Origin: a virus
Reading direction: 5' to 3' (one strand)
DNA length: 64,000 nt
Virus record (IMG/VR): IMGVR_UViG_3300036985_005808
Span: 1 to 64,000 of that record
Under the pieces are notes generated by a model. That model saw only the letters and a list, made by a program, of their open reading frames with translations, was not told the DNA's origin and searched no databases. Below, piece by piece: positions 35,271 to 47,700 of this stretch. Within the stretch, counting starts at the first letter, position 1. Every line of letters starts with the position of its first letter. The position numbers and the translations under genes were made by a program.

Positions 35271-35278
35271 CATAAATA
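35271..35278 (+). promoter_or_regulatory. Late promoter variant CATAAATA
   Basis: Ends 28 bases upstream of the ATG at 35307, in the 55-base gap after gp25. ACAGGG lies between. Confidence 0.5.
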
Positions 35279-35306
35279 CTTCTAATGACAACAGGGTTAT
35301 ATAATA

Positions 35307-38300
35307 ATGGCAACAACCACTAGACAAACAGCAATCTTTGGTGTGGAGGATTGGAAGCAGATCTATCAAACGTATAGAGAAGCAGACTTTCAAAGTTATG
35401 ATTTTGAAACGCTACGCAAGAGTTTTGTTGATTATCTACGATTGTACTATCCTGAGACATTCAATGATTATATAGAATCAAGTGAATTTATTGCCTTGCT
35501 CGATGTCATGGCGTTCATGGGACAAGCACTGGCATTCCGCACAGACTTAAACACCAGAGAAAATTATCTCGACACTGCTGAACGTAGAGATTCGGTAGTA
35601 CGTTTGGCCAATCTAGTGAGCTATACTGCCAAACGCAACACCGCGGCTGAAGGCATGCTCAAGGTATTTGACGTGACCACAACCGAAAATGTGGTAGACT
35701 ACAATGGTGTAAATTTATCCAACGTCACAGTAAACTGGGCAGATCCCACCAATCCAGACTGGCAAGAACAATTCACAGCCATTGTAAATGCTGCATTGGT
35801 AGACACTCAACGAGTTGGTCGTCCAGGAAACCGGCAAACTATTTTGGGTGTGCGGACTGATGAATATGCAGTGAATCTAGTTCCTGGATTTTTACCAGTA
35901 ATTCCTTATACAGCCACCATTGACGGTGTGAACATGCCGTTTGAAGCAGTAACTGCTACCAGTATAGGTAGAGATTACGTGTACGAACCCAGTCCAGTAC
36001 CTAGCACAGCATTTAACGTGTTGTTTCGCAGTGATCAGTTGGGGTTTAGTTCTGCAAACACAGGCTATTTCTTTTTGTTCAAACAAGGCATACTGACCAA
36101 TACTGATTTTAATTTAGCCGAACGCATTAGCAATCGCACAGTGAACATCAATGTTGACGGTGTAAACAACACAGATAGATGGGTGTTTCAGTTGGATAAC
36201 CTGGGCAACATCAATCGTGAATGGACATATGTGGAAAGCGTGTATGCCGCAGCGGCTGAACAAACAGTGGCTCTGCGACCTATTTACAGCACTACCAGCA
36301 GAAGTAATGATCAAATAACATTGGTATTTGGTGACGGAGTGTTTTCTGAAATCCCAACAGGCATTTTTAGATGTTACACTCGTGCATCAAATGGTCTTCA
36401 GTATATTATCAATCCAGCAGACATGCAAAACGTGGCCATTCCAATCAGTTATACTGACCGCAATGGTAATCTTCAAACCATTACGTTCACATGTGGTATT
36501 ACTCAACCAGTAACCAATTCACAAGCACGTGAGTCAATTGATGCAATCAAACAACGTGCGCCAGCTCGTTATTACACACAAAATCGCATGGTCAACGGCG
36601 AAGACTATAATTTGTTTCCGTATACTGAATACAATTCTATTGTGAAATCAAAGGCATTGAATCGCAGTTCAATTGGTACCAGTAGATACCTTGATCTAGT
36701 TGACAACACCGGCAAGTACAGTTCAACCAACACATTCAGTAGTGATGGTGCTGTGTGGGAACAAAATATCCTTCCAACTGAGTTATTCACCTACATCAAT
36801 CGCAATGATATTGCAGACTTTGTGACCAACACTGCACAACCGCAGTTGGATCAAGCCACAATGAAGCAGTTTTATTATGCAAATTTTCCCAGAGTGACCA
36901 TAAACACTGGTACCACTGCTCTCAGCACCTGGAATCAAAGCACAACTCTAGCCAACGAAACCACAGGCTATTTTAGAAATGCAATAGTCTCGGCCACCTG
37001 GCCCAATGGAACACCAATACCAGTTGGAACCAGCACCACTAGCAATTTTAAATATGTACAAGTGGGAAGTTTAATACAGTTTGTTGCGCCCACAATAAAT
37101 GGTGTCACATACTATTTTGACCGTAATAACAAATTGCAACCCGGAACTCCCAGCAAACCTGACGAACGCACAGAGATTTGGGCGTCGGCACAGGCCATCA
37201 TAGGTGATGGCTACAATGGCGGTGTTGGTAATTTGTTGTCAGGGTCAGGACCAATTACCATCAACAATTTTGTGCCCACTGGTGCAGTGGTACAAGAAAT
37301 TATACCATTGTTTGTTACAGATTTGCCAACAATTTTAGAACAACAGATAGCCGAACAAATGCTATTGTTTCGCAATTTTGGATTGGGGTATGACAGTTTA
37401 GGAACAATCACCGGCACCATTGGCAATTGGTACTTGATTACCAGTACCAATCTTGACACATCAGCTGCCTGGAGTCAAACAACACCAGGTGCTGCCGGTA
37501 ATACCAGTGGTATAAATTCTGATGCCAGTTGGCTGGCACAATTTGTGGTGCAAAATCAAAACTACACTGTGACTTTTCGCGGACTTGCCTACTACTTTGG
37601 TAGTGTGTTGCAAACAAGATTTTTCTTTTACGATGATCAATTGGTATACGACAGTCGCACCGGCACAGTGATCAAAGACTTTATCAATGTGTTGGCCATG
37701 AACACCAAACCCAATAGTACGTTGCCATTGGAAGGTGATGTGTATATGAATATTATTGGTCAGCCGGTGGAGTCTGACGGATACGTGGATGACTTTCAAG
37801 TGTTGGTCAGCTATCGAGATGCTGACAACGATGGGGTACCAGACGATCCAGATTTCTTTGATACCATTGTGGGAACAACCTCCACATCTGGTCCATTTGT
37901 ATTTTTCCAACAAACAGTGGATTTTGACAATCTACAAAGATATCTGCTGGTAGAACAAGACGTGGTCAACTATGACTATGCTACCATTGATGATCTTGAA
38001 TTGGTAAAAAGTGAATGGTCACCGGGACAGGTGTTTTATACCTACAACGATGATGCATTTTATTTGCTCAGTGTCAGTATTACCGGAGCAAGAACTTTGG
38101 TTGAACAAACAGGATGGATTGCTCAATCTGGTCGTCAACAGTTGTATTTTCAATATCGACATAATTCTCCGTTGACCAATCGAATTGATCCAGGCACCAC
38201 AAATATCATTGATTTGTATGTGGTCACACTGAGTTATTATACTGCCTATCAAAATTGGATACGAGACACCACCGGCACGGTGATACAACCTGATACACCA

Positions 38301-38774
38301 ACCATTGACGAATTATCAACAGCGTATCAAGGGTTACAAGATTATAAAATGATTTCAGACAACATTGTGTTGAATTCTGTAAATTTTAAACCGTTGTTTG
38401 GGGCAAAAGCCGCACAACAATTGAAAGCAACCATCAAGGTAATCAAGGCGCAAAATTCCACAGCCAGCACTAGCGAAATCAAAAGCAGTGTGGTAACCGA
38501 AATGAACAGTTATTTTTCCATTGACAAATGGAATTTTGGCGATACATTTTATTTTTCAGAGTTGGCAGCATATCTACACCGCCAACTGGGAACCATTATA
38601 AGTTCAGTGGTGTTGGTGCCATTGGATACCCAGAAGAGTTTTGGAGACCTTTATGAAATCAGGTCTCAACCCAATGAAATTTTTGTCAACGCAGCTGATA
38701 TAACTAACATTGATGTAATAGACGCATTGACCAGTACCAATCTACGAACAGCACCGGGCAGCGGAGTTATCTAA
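35307..38774 (+). CDS. 6: Baseplate wedge protein, T4 gp6-like (J family)
   Basis: 1155 residues, nearly twice T4 gp6 (660). The N-terminal part is diagnostic: DYLRLYYPETFNDYIESSEFIALLDVMAFMGQALAFRTDLNTRENYLDTAERRDSVVRLANLVSY-type sequence, the gp6 signature. Then QRAPARYYTQNRMVNGEDYNLFP and a C-terminal part with FSIDKWNFGDTFYFSELAAYLHRQLG. Inserted segments at about 580-800 account for the extra length. gp6 dimers form the inner ring of the baseplate with gp25 and gp53. Stop overlaps the ATG of the giant gene (TAATG). Confidence 0.9.
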   Translation: MATTTRQTAIFGVEDWKQIYQTYREADFQSYDFETLRKSFVDYLRLYYPETFNDYIESSEFIALLDVMAFMGQALAFRTDLNTRENYLDTAERRDSVVRLANLVSYTAKRNTAAEGMLKVFDVTTTENVVDYNGVNLSNVTVNWADPTNPDWQEQFTAIVNAALVDTQRVGRPGNRQTILGVRTDEYAVNLVPGFLPVIPYTATIDGVNMPFEAVTATSIGRDYVYEPSPVPSTAFNVLFRSDQLGFSSANTGYFFLFKQGILTNTDFNLAERISNRTVNINVDGVNNTDRWVFQLDNLGNINREWTYVESVYAAAAEQTVALRPIYSTTSRSNDQITLVFGDGVFSEIPTGIFRCYTRASNGLQYIINPADMQNVAIPISYTDRNGNLQTITFTCGITQPVTNSQARESIDAIKQRAPARYYTQNRMVNGEDYNLFPYTEYNSIVKSKALNRSSIGTSRYLDLVDNTGKYSSTNTFSSDGAVWEQNILPTELFTYINRNDIADFVTNTAQPQLDQATMKQFYYANFPRVTINTGTTALSTWNQSTTLANETTGYFRNAIVSATWPNGTPIPVGTSTTSNFKYVQVGSLIQFVAPTINGVTYYFDRNNKLQPGTPSKPDERTEIWASAQAIIGDGYNGGVGNLLSGSGPITINNFVPTGAVVQEIIPLFVTDLPTILEQQIAEQMLLFRNFGLGYDSLGTITGTIGNWYLITSTNLDTSAAWSQTTPGAAGNTSGINSDASWLAQFVVQNQNYTVTFRGLAYYFGSVLQTRFFFYDDQLVYDSRTGTVIKDFINVLAMNTKPNSTLPLEGDVYMNIIGQPVESDGYVDDFQVLVSYRDADNDGVPDDPDFFDTIVGTTSTSGPFVFFQQTVDFDNLQRYLLVEQDVVNYDYATIDDLELVKSEWSPGQVFYTYNDDAFYLLSVSITGARTLVEQTGWIAQSGRQQLYFQYRHNSPLTNRIDPGTTNIIDLYVVTLSYYTAYQNWIRDTTGTVIQPDTPTIDELSTAYQGLQDYKMISDNIVLNSVNFKPLFGAKAAQQLKATIKVIKAQNSTASTSEIKSSVVTEMNSYFSIDKWNFGDTFYFSELAAYLHRQLGTIISSVVLVPLDTQKSFGDLYEIRSQPNEIFVNAADITNIDVIDALTSTNLRTAPGSGVI

Positions 38775-41700
38775 TGGCAAAAATACGCAGCGTAGATTTT
38801 TTACCTGAAATTTTTCAGACTGACGTCAACAAGCAGTTCCTAGCAGCCACTCTGGACCAGTTGATTCAAGAACCCAAGTTTAAAAAGACTCAAGGATTTA
38901 TTGGACGCACAGTTGGCCCTGGAGTTAATCCCAACGACAAATACGTGATTGAGCCAACTGTGGCTCGCACTGTTTATCAGCTGGAACCAGGCATTATCAG
39001 TCTCAAACCAGATACCAACATTGTTGACGATGCAATCACTTATCCCGGTTTACTAGATAGTATTGATTATCAAGGTGGCGACAGTACCAGACCTGATAGA
39101 CTATTTTCCAGCGAATATTATACTTGGGATCCGTTTGTCAATTGGGATGCCTTTATCAATTTCAGTCAATATTTTTGGTTGCCAAATGGTCCGGATGCAG
39201 TGGAGGTAAACGCCACCGGTGTGCCATTAACCAATGAGTTTGTAGTTGATCGTGCCAATGGTGTTTACACCATGTCTGACTTGCAAGGAAATAACCCCAC
39301 AGTAGAGTTAGTGCGTGGTGGCAACTATACTTTTCAAGTGGCACAGAATGACAAAGAAACTGTAAATTATCGAGTTACCAATCAAGGAACCACTGCGTAT
39401 GTAATTGATTTTGCCAACAACCCCACGTTGACGTTGACTCGAGGTAATACATATGTGTTTAATCTCAATCTCACTGGAGTTTATCCTTTTTACATCAAAA
39501 CATTGCCCACCACTGGATTGACCAACATCTATAGTTCGGGCGTGACCAATAATGGTGCTGCCACTGGCTTAATAACGTTTGTTGTGCCGCAAGATGCTCC
39601 CGATATTTTGTACTATGCAGCGTCTACACAATCAAACATGCAAGGACAAATCATTGTGATAGATGGTACTCCTGGCACAGGGCCAGGATTTTGGATTCAG
39701 GCTGCTCCTGGAATTTCCGGAACCTTACCAGCCACACCCAACATCAGCTCGCGTGATGTGTATGGAGTTACCAACAACGGCGAAGATCTTGGCACAGTCG
39801 AGTTCAATGTGCCAGTTAAAACTGCACAAGATTTTTATTATCAATTGCCCAGCGTTAGCGGAGTTGATCTAGTTACTGATTTAAAATTCAACCAGATTAA
39901 CAATATTCAAGTGTCTACTTTCTTAAACACTTACGGAGGCATAGACGGAATAACGGCGCTTGACGGAAGAACATTGATATTTAATTTGCCAGCCGATGAC
40001 ACCGAGTCCGGCGGCTGGTTGAGAACCACATATTTTGATCCGCTGACAGCTGCCACTGCCAATAACGATTTGCCAGGCAGTTATGACAGTTTGATTTTTG
40101 ATCAAGTATCAGTAATACCACCCACTGACTGGTATGATGTGTGGAGAATTTCTTATATCAACAGCAACGGATTTGAATACATCCGGTTGAACAAGATAAC
40201 TGTGATTGCAGAATTAACAAAGTTTTCTATTCTATACGGCAATACATACGCCAGTACCGGATGGTTTAAAAATGCAACAGGAATATTGGAACAAATTCCA
40301 TTGTTGACCGCAGCACAAGATACATTGTATTATCAAGACGGAACCGATCCAGAGATATTTGGCCGAATCAGATTGATTGAACAAACCCAAAGTTCTACAT
40401 TATACATTGAAGAAATATTGGGCAAAGAAAATTACACCAGCCCCAATGGAGTGGCCTTCTCTAATGGGCTAAAAGTTAAATTTGTAGGTGATATATCTCC
40501 CTCTAGTTACGACAACCAAGAATATTATATCAATGGGGTAGGCGCTGCTATTGAATTACTTCCAGTAACAAATTTTGTAACTCCTGAAACATATGTGGTC
40601 AACAATAATGACAGCAGTTTGCCCATTCCCGAAGACTCTGACTACTTGACTATCAGTCGTGCCAGCCCTGACCTTAACGCCTGGACACGCAGTAACCGGT
40701 GGTTTCATATTGATGTTATCAATGCCACAGCTGAATATAACAACATTCAAGTTACTGTTGACAATATCTATCGAGCAAAACGTCCTATCATTGAATTTCG
40801 TGCCGGGCTACGATTGTATAATATGGGTACCCAAGGTAAACAACCGGTCAACGTGATTGATTTTGAAGAGACTGATGCATTTAGCAATGTAGAAGGAAGT
40901 ACCAGTTATTCAGTTGATGGGTATGAATTAGTCAACGGCAGTCGAGTTATTTTTGCAGCCGACGAAGACGCAAATGTTCGTAACAAAATTTGGTCAGTTG
41001 CCTTTGTCGTGCCAGACTCAATACCTCCATTGATTGCACAACCAATCATCAATTTAACACTGGCACAAGATGGTGATGTATTATATGATCAAAGCACTGT
41101 GTGTCTTGACGGCAGTGACCTAGTGGGATTGACATTTTGGTATGACGGAATTGACTGGACCCAAGCACAACTCAAAACAAAAATACAACAAGCACCGTTG
41201 TTCAATGTGTATAACTCAGACGAAGTGAGTTTTGGTAATGCTGTTACATATCCGTCGAGTACATTTGTTGGCAGCAAGTTGTTTTCATATGCACAAGGCA
41301 CCACTGGCATACTAGATACTGTATTGCAATTTCCGTTGCAATATCTCAATCTAAATAATGTTGGCGATATTGTGTTTGAAAATAACATGTATAAAGATAC
41401 ATTTTTGTATGTGCGTGACAATGTCAGCACGTCAGAAAACATAAGTTCAGGATTTGCAAGAGAATACACAACCAGAACAATCTACAATCAACAGTTGGGA
41501 TGGAATACTGCTGCAACAGCATCACAGATTCGACAACAGTTTAAATTCATATATGATGGCCAGCCATTAAAACTGGACATACAATCGCAAAGTGATGGTA
41601 TTGTACCAGCAGTCAAAATATATGTTGGCAGCAAGTTTAAAGACCCAGGCACCTATGTTGTACAAACTGGATCAGACACTACCACAATCACGCTGGACAA

Positions 41701-44700
41701 CACCTATGCTCTAGATGACATAATTGAAGTGTTGGCGCTGAGTGATCAAACCAGTCAGGTGGCATTTTATCAAGTGCCTATCAATTTAGAAAATAATCCA
41801 CTGAATGGCAATTCTGAACAGTTCACGTTGGGTACCATTCGCACACATTACGAAAGTATATGCGAAAATTTAATCTTGCTGAATGGGCCAATAAATGGTT
41901 CTAACAACACTAGAGATCTTGGAAATATTGGACCATACGGGCTGATTATTTTACAACAAAGTGCGCCATTAACCTTGGCAGGATACTTCAATCGCAGCAA
42001 AGACTATAATATCTTTGCCAGCTTGCAATACAATGCAAGAGAATATCAAAAGTTTAAAAATTTAATGTTGAACGAAATTACCACATTAAGTTTGCAAAAC
42101 TACGAAACCCCAGCAGAAATTTTAACACTGGCAACTACTAATATAACCAGCGGACGGACCGAGACCAATCCATTCTATTGGTCAGATATGCTGCCCTCCG
42201 GATCAGTTTACACTCAAACCCAGTATACAGTGAGTTTGATCACCACCAATGTGTTTGACACTGTGCAAACATATAACTATACTTCTGCCAACTATCTTGG
42301 ACTACTGGTATACAAAGGACAAGTGCTACTGACTCGAGGAGTTGACTATGTGGTGGCAACAGATGGTCCACGTATCACAATATCCACAGCATTAGCAGTG
42401 GGGGATGTCATTACTATCCAGGAATTTTCCGCCACCTATGGTAATTTTGTTCCCAACACTCCAACTAAATTGGGATTGTATCCGTCCTTCTTGCCAGAGA
42501 TTCGATTGATAAAAACTACCACGGGGCAGTCTGAGGTTATTGTAGGGCACGATGGTAGCCAAACTCCAGTGTTTGGCGATGTGAGAGATCAAGTGCTGCT
42601 GGAATTTGAAACAAGAATTTATAACAATATAAAATTAGATGGCAATCCTGTGCCAATCAACGTGACCGACGTTATTCCGGGACAGTTTCGTGACACTGGA
42701 TATACCTCGGCAGAAGTCAATGCTATTTTAAACACAGATTTTTTAAGTTATGTTGGGTGGAACAAATTAGATTTCAACACACAAAGTTACAAAGCAAACA
42801 ATGAATTCTCTTGGAATTACAGCGGAAGTCAAAATAAATTAACAGCAACACAAAATTTGTTAGGTGCCTGGCGCGGCATCTATAGATACTTTTATGACAC
42901 ACAAGATCCAGCAGCCACCCCTTGGGAAATGTTAGGATTTGCAATTGAACCTACTTGGTGGCAAACGGTATATGGAGCAACACCGTATACCAGCGATAAC
43001 CTTGTGCTTTGGGATGATCTAGAAGCAGGAATTGTAGCAGATCCGGCTGGCAGTTATGTACTACCAGCATATGTTCGACCAGGATTGAGTCAAGTGATTC
43101 CTGTGGACTCACAAGGCAATTTACTAAGCCCGTTCAACTGTGTGGTCGGCAATTACAATGACACTACTTTTCAGAAAAGTTGGTCCGTAGGAGATGGCAG
43201 CCCAGTTGAGTCATCCTGGTGGAATAGCAGTGCATATCCGTTTGCAGTCATGAGATTGTTGGCGCTGACTGTGCCGGCTAAATTTTACACATTGTTTGCA
43301 GACCGAGACTTGTATCGTTATCAATCAGAATTTGGGCAATACTTGTACAACGATCGCTATCGATTGGATGCCAATGGTATTGAAGTGTATGGCAATGGCA
43401 CAAGCAAGGCCAGTTATGTTGATTGGATTGTGGATTACAACCGAGTTTCGGGGCTTGATAGCACTCAAAATCTCACTGCTGCCCTGTCCAGCATTGATGT
43501 GAGATTATGCTATCGGTTGGCATCTTTTTCTGACAAACAATATATCAAACTTTATACTGAAAAGTCCAGCCCTAACAGTGTGAACTCCACGTTGCAAATT
43601 CCTGACGAAAGTTATGATCTACTGTTGTATAAAAATCAACCGTTTGATCGAGTAATTTACAGCTCAGTGGTGATACAGCAAGTGCAAGGCGGCTATACAG
43701 TATATGGATATTCAACCACCCAACCTTATTTTAATATATTAGTAAGTCAGTTGACTGGCCGACTAAAACCATACACAGTGGGAGACGTTACTATTCGGGT
43801 ACCCACTGTCTACACTCAAAACGTGGCCACTGTACCGTATGGATACGTGTTTACCAATCAAACCAGTGTGGCAGATTTTTTATTGAGTTATGGACAACTG
43901 TTGAGTCAACAAGGGCTGGAATTTACTGATCGTGTGAATGGATATCAACTGGACTGGAATCAGATGGTTGGTGAATTTCTATATTGGAGTCAACAAGGGT
44001 GGGGTATAAATTCATTGATCAATTTGAATCCACTGGCTGGGGCATTGACCATAACCAAAACCGGGGCTGTGGTAGACAGTGTGGTTGCACAAACAAGCGA
44101 AAATGTTTTGCTAGATCAAAACAAAAAAGAGTTGTCAACTCGCAATATCAATATTGTTCGTCTTGATAATACCATGGTTTTACAACCACTGACTGATCAA
44201 AGTTTAAGTTTTGCTGATTTGCGATTTACAAATTTTGAACACATGATTGTGTTGAACAATAAAAGTGTGTTTGGCGATTTGATATATCAACCTATTACCG
44301 GGGCTCGGCAAAGCAGATTGTCATTTACAGGAACCACAACCACTGAGTGGAATGGCACTGTGGATGCCCAAGGTTTTATTCTCAATCAAGACAATGTTGA
44401 AGAATGGACTGGCCTTAAAAAATATACCAAAGGACAGATTGTCAAATATAAAAATCAATATTGGTCGGCGCTGACAATTGTCAACCCAGCAACAAAATTT
44501 GATTTCAATCAATGGGTCAAGAGCGATTACTCACAGATTGAGTTGGGGTTGTTGCCTAATATTGCCAACAAAGCCAATCAATTGCAAAACTCATACAGTG
44601 TTAACACTGCCAATTTGGAAAACGACAACGACATATTAAGTTATGGGCTGATTGGATTTAGGCCACGCGAATACATGGCAGCATTAAACCTTGACGATGT

Positions 44701-47700
44701 GAGTCAGGTAAATGTGTATTCACAATTCCTGGGGAGCAAAGGCACAATTTTATCTGCAGAACTACTGAGTCAGGCCAATCTAGGCAAAGAATCTGCTGAC
44801 TATGACATTTATGAAAACTGGGCAGTACAACGTGCAGTATATGGGGCAAATGCCAATCGCAGTTTTGTTGAATTGAGATTAGATCGTGCTTTGCTAAGTT
44901 CTAACCCCAGCTTGGTTCAAGTGATACAGCCATTGCAAACAAGTCAAGCAGATCAACCCATTTTGCTGTCAGATGTTTGGAGACAAAGCTATAAATTGTC
45001 GTCCACACAATTCTTACCTACCACACTGACACAGGTAACTGATATTGCATTGCCCACAGCCGGCTATGTAAATTTGGAAGATGCAGATATCACAACATTT
45101 GACTTGGGTGCTCGCAGTACCATTGCTGCCAATTTGAATGCAGTACAAGTTGGAGCCACTGTGTGGGTGGCAAAGGTCAACAACTATGATTGGGATATCT
45201 ATCGTTGTGTCAGTATACCGGGGTTTATCGACCATATCTGTGACAATCTTGACGGCACAAGTATTGTGAACTTTACCAAACCACACAACTTGACTGTGGG
45301 ACAACGATTGATAATCAAACAATTCAGCATGAATGTTGATGGAATATATCGTGTGTTGACCATTGACACTGTGAATCGAATTACCATAGCGTATTCGTTT
45401 GTGGCCGGACAACAGACTGTGGTCACCGGAACAGGTATTGGATTTATTCTGCAAACGCAACGAGTGTCGCAGGCCAGTAATATTGTAGATCTTCCTTATA
45501 CCAATGACATACAAACTGGTGCTAGAGTATGGGTAGACAATGCCGGCGACGGCTTGTGGACAGTTTTAGAAAAACAAAATCAGTTCACTGATGTGATTGA
45601 GCTGGCCCCTGAACTATTGGATGCCACTGAACAATACGGTCAAAGTGTCACCCAGGCCAGAAACCGATTTGCTGCCTTGGTTGGCAGTCCACGATACGGA
45701 TTCCCCACAGGCTCAGAAAAAGGTGGCGTGTATGTTTATGTTAAAAATTATGCTGATCAGTATGCACCAGTAAGTCCAATTGTTGGGGATGCTGTGTTGA
45801 CATTAGATATCAGCGGTGTTCGCGGATATGGTAATGCTGTGGATTTTGGCAATCAATCCTGGGCTGCTGCCGGAGCCAGTAAAAGTTTAGGTCCCGCAGG
45901 TGAATCTGATGTTGGATATGCCGCAGTTATCTTTAGAGACCCGGTGTTGGGAGCACCAGGATCAATTCCTTATGTACAATGGCAGTTGTTGGTGCCGCCG
46001 GAACTGCCTAACACTGTGGTGGCAGGTGAATTTGGATACAGTGTGGCGGTCAGCAGTGACGAACGATGGATGTACATTGGAGCCCCGGGTGCAAACAAAG
46101 TATATGCGTATGGACAAGTGGATTGGCAAAATCAATATGTCCGAGCAGCCGGCGACGGCATCACAACAACATACAACATAGCCGACACTATACAAATTGG
46201 TCAGGCCACCCAACTGAATGTTACTATAGACGGAGCCAGTCAACTAATAAATGTTGACTACACTGTGGCTGGTGATTTATCGTTGGTGACATTTACCACG
46301 GCGCCAACAGCAGCAGCCGTGATTAATATTGCTAGAATTAGCAAGAAGAATATTGATGCTAATTATTATTATAGTGTAACTCAAACAACCACTTCAGGCA
46401 GTGGCAGCGGTGCTGAATTTACCATCTATAGACAACGTAACGAAGTTGGCCAACCAGGAGCCACTTATGGTGAAGTTGGAGTGACTTCTGGCGGCAGTGG
46501 ATATGTTGTGACAGACACCATAACATTTGCATCTAGTAAATTTGGGGGTACTGCCAATTTAGTACTCACCGTGGCCAGCATTGGCCCTGGCGGAGCAGTA
46601 GTGACATTTACTATTGCGTACTCTCCAGCTGGTCTAACATCAACCTTTTCGTTGAATGAATATTTCTTCACTGCCACAGACATCTACTCATTCTCAGTGT
46701 ATGTGGATGGGGTGTTATATCGTCCAATATTAGATTATGATTTTGATGCTGACTCCAGCTCAATAGCTGATCTTGACCTGACATTTGTTCTGCCTGATGG
46801 TACAACTCCTATAAATGCCACCACTTATCCAGCGGCAGGCACACTGATCACAATTCAAGCCAAGGCCTATTACGAATATGTTGACACATTAACTGTGTCT
46901 GGACTGGCAGTGGATGCACGATTTGGACATAGCATAACAACAACAACTGATGGACGCCAAGTACTAATTGGGTGCAAAGACGAAGATATTGATACTAATG
47001 TGGATGCCGGTAGTGTGTATGTGTTTGATAGAAATGTTCAACGATTTATATACGGATCAGACCCAATCTCCACTACATTTACTGTGCTAGGAACTGTTGC
47101 CGACCCAGTTAGTGTTATTGTGAACAATGTATTTTTGATCAATCAAACCAATGCAGTGATTGATGCCCCAGACAGTTTTACAGTGAGCGGTAATGATGTC
47201 ACAATTAATTCAGATTTACAAGTGGGTGACGTGATAGAGATTGAAACCAATCAATTCTCGCAGATGCAACAAATTAACAAAGATACAGTGACAGAATTTA
47301 CTAACTTTGGCCAGTCGGTTGACATATGTGTTTACAATTGCAGTTTGTATGTTGGCGCCCCACAGGATAGCACAGATGGATGGAAGTCAGGATCAGTGCA
47401 ACGCAGCGTGAATCAAAGCAGAGTATATGGCATCATTACCAGCACCGTGGTTGACCCTGTGTTGGATAACGGTGATACAATCCGAGTAAACAATATTGAT
47501 GTTGCTGTGCCTGTTGCTCCCAATCAAAATATAACTGGGTTAGCTGCTGCAATAAATGCCACTGTGCCAAATGTCACAGCCACCGTAAGTGCGGGCCTAT
47601 TGACCATTAGAGTGACAAATTTTGATTCAGCTGCGCCGGGTAACAAACTACAAGTTGCACCAGGCAGTATTGGCACAACATTTGAAGATCTAGGGTTTGA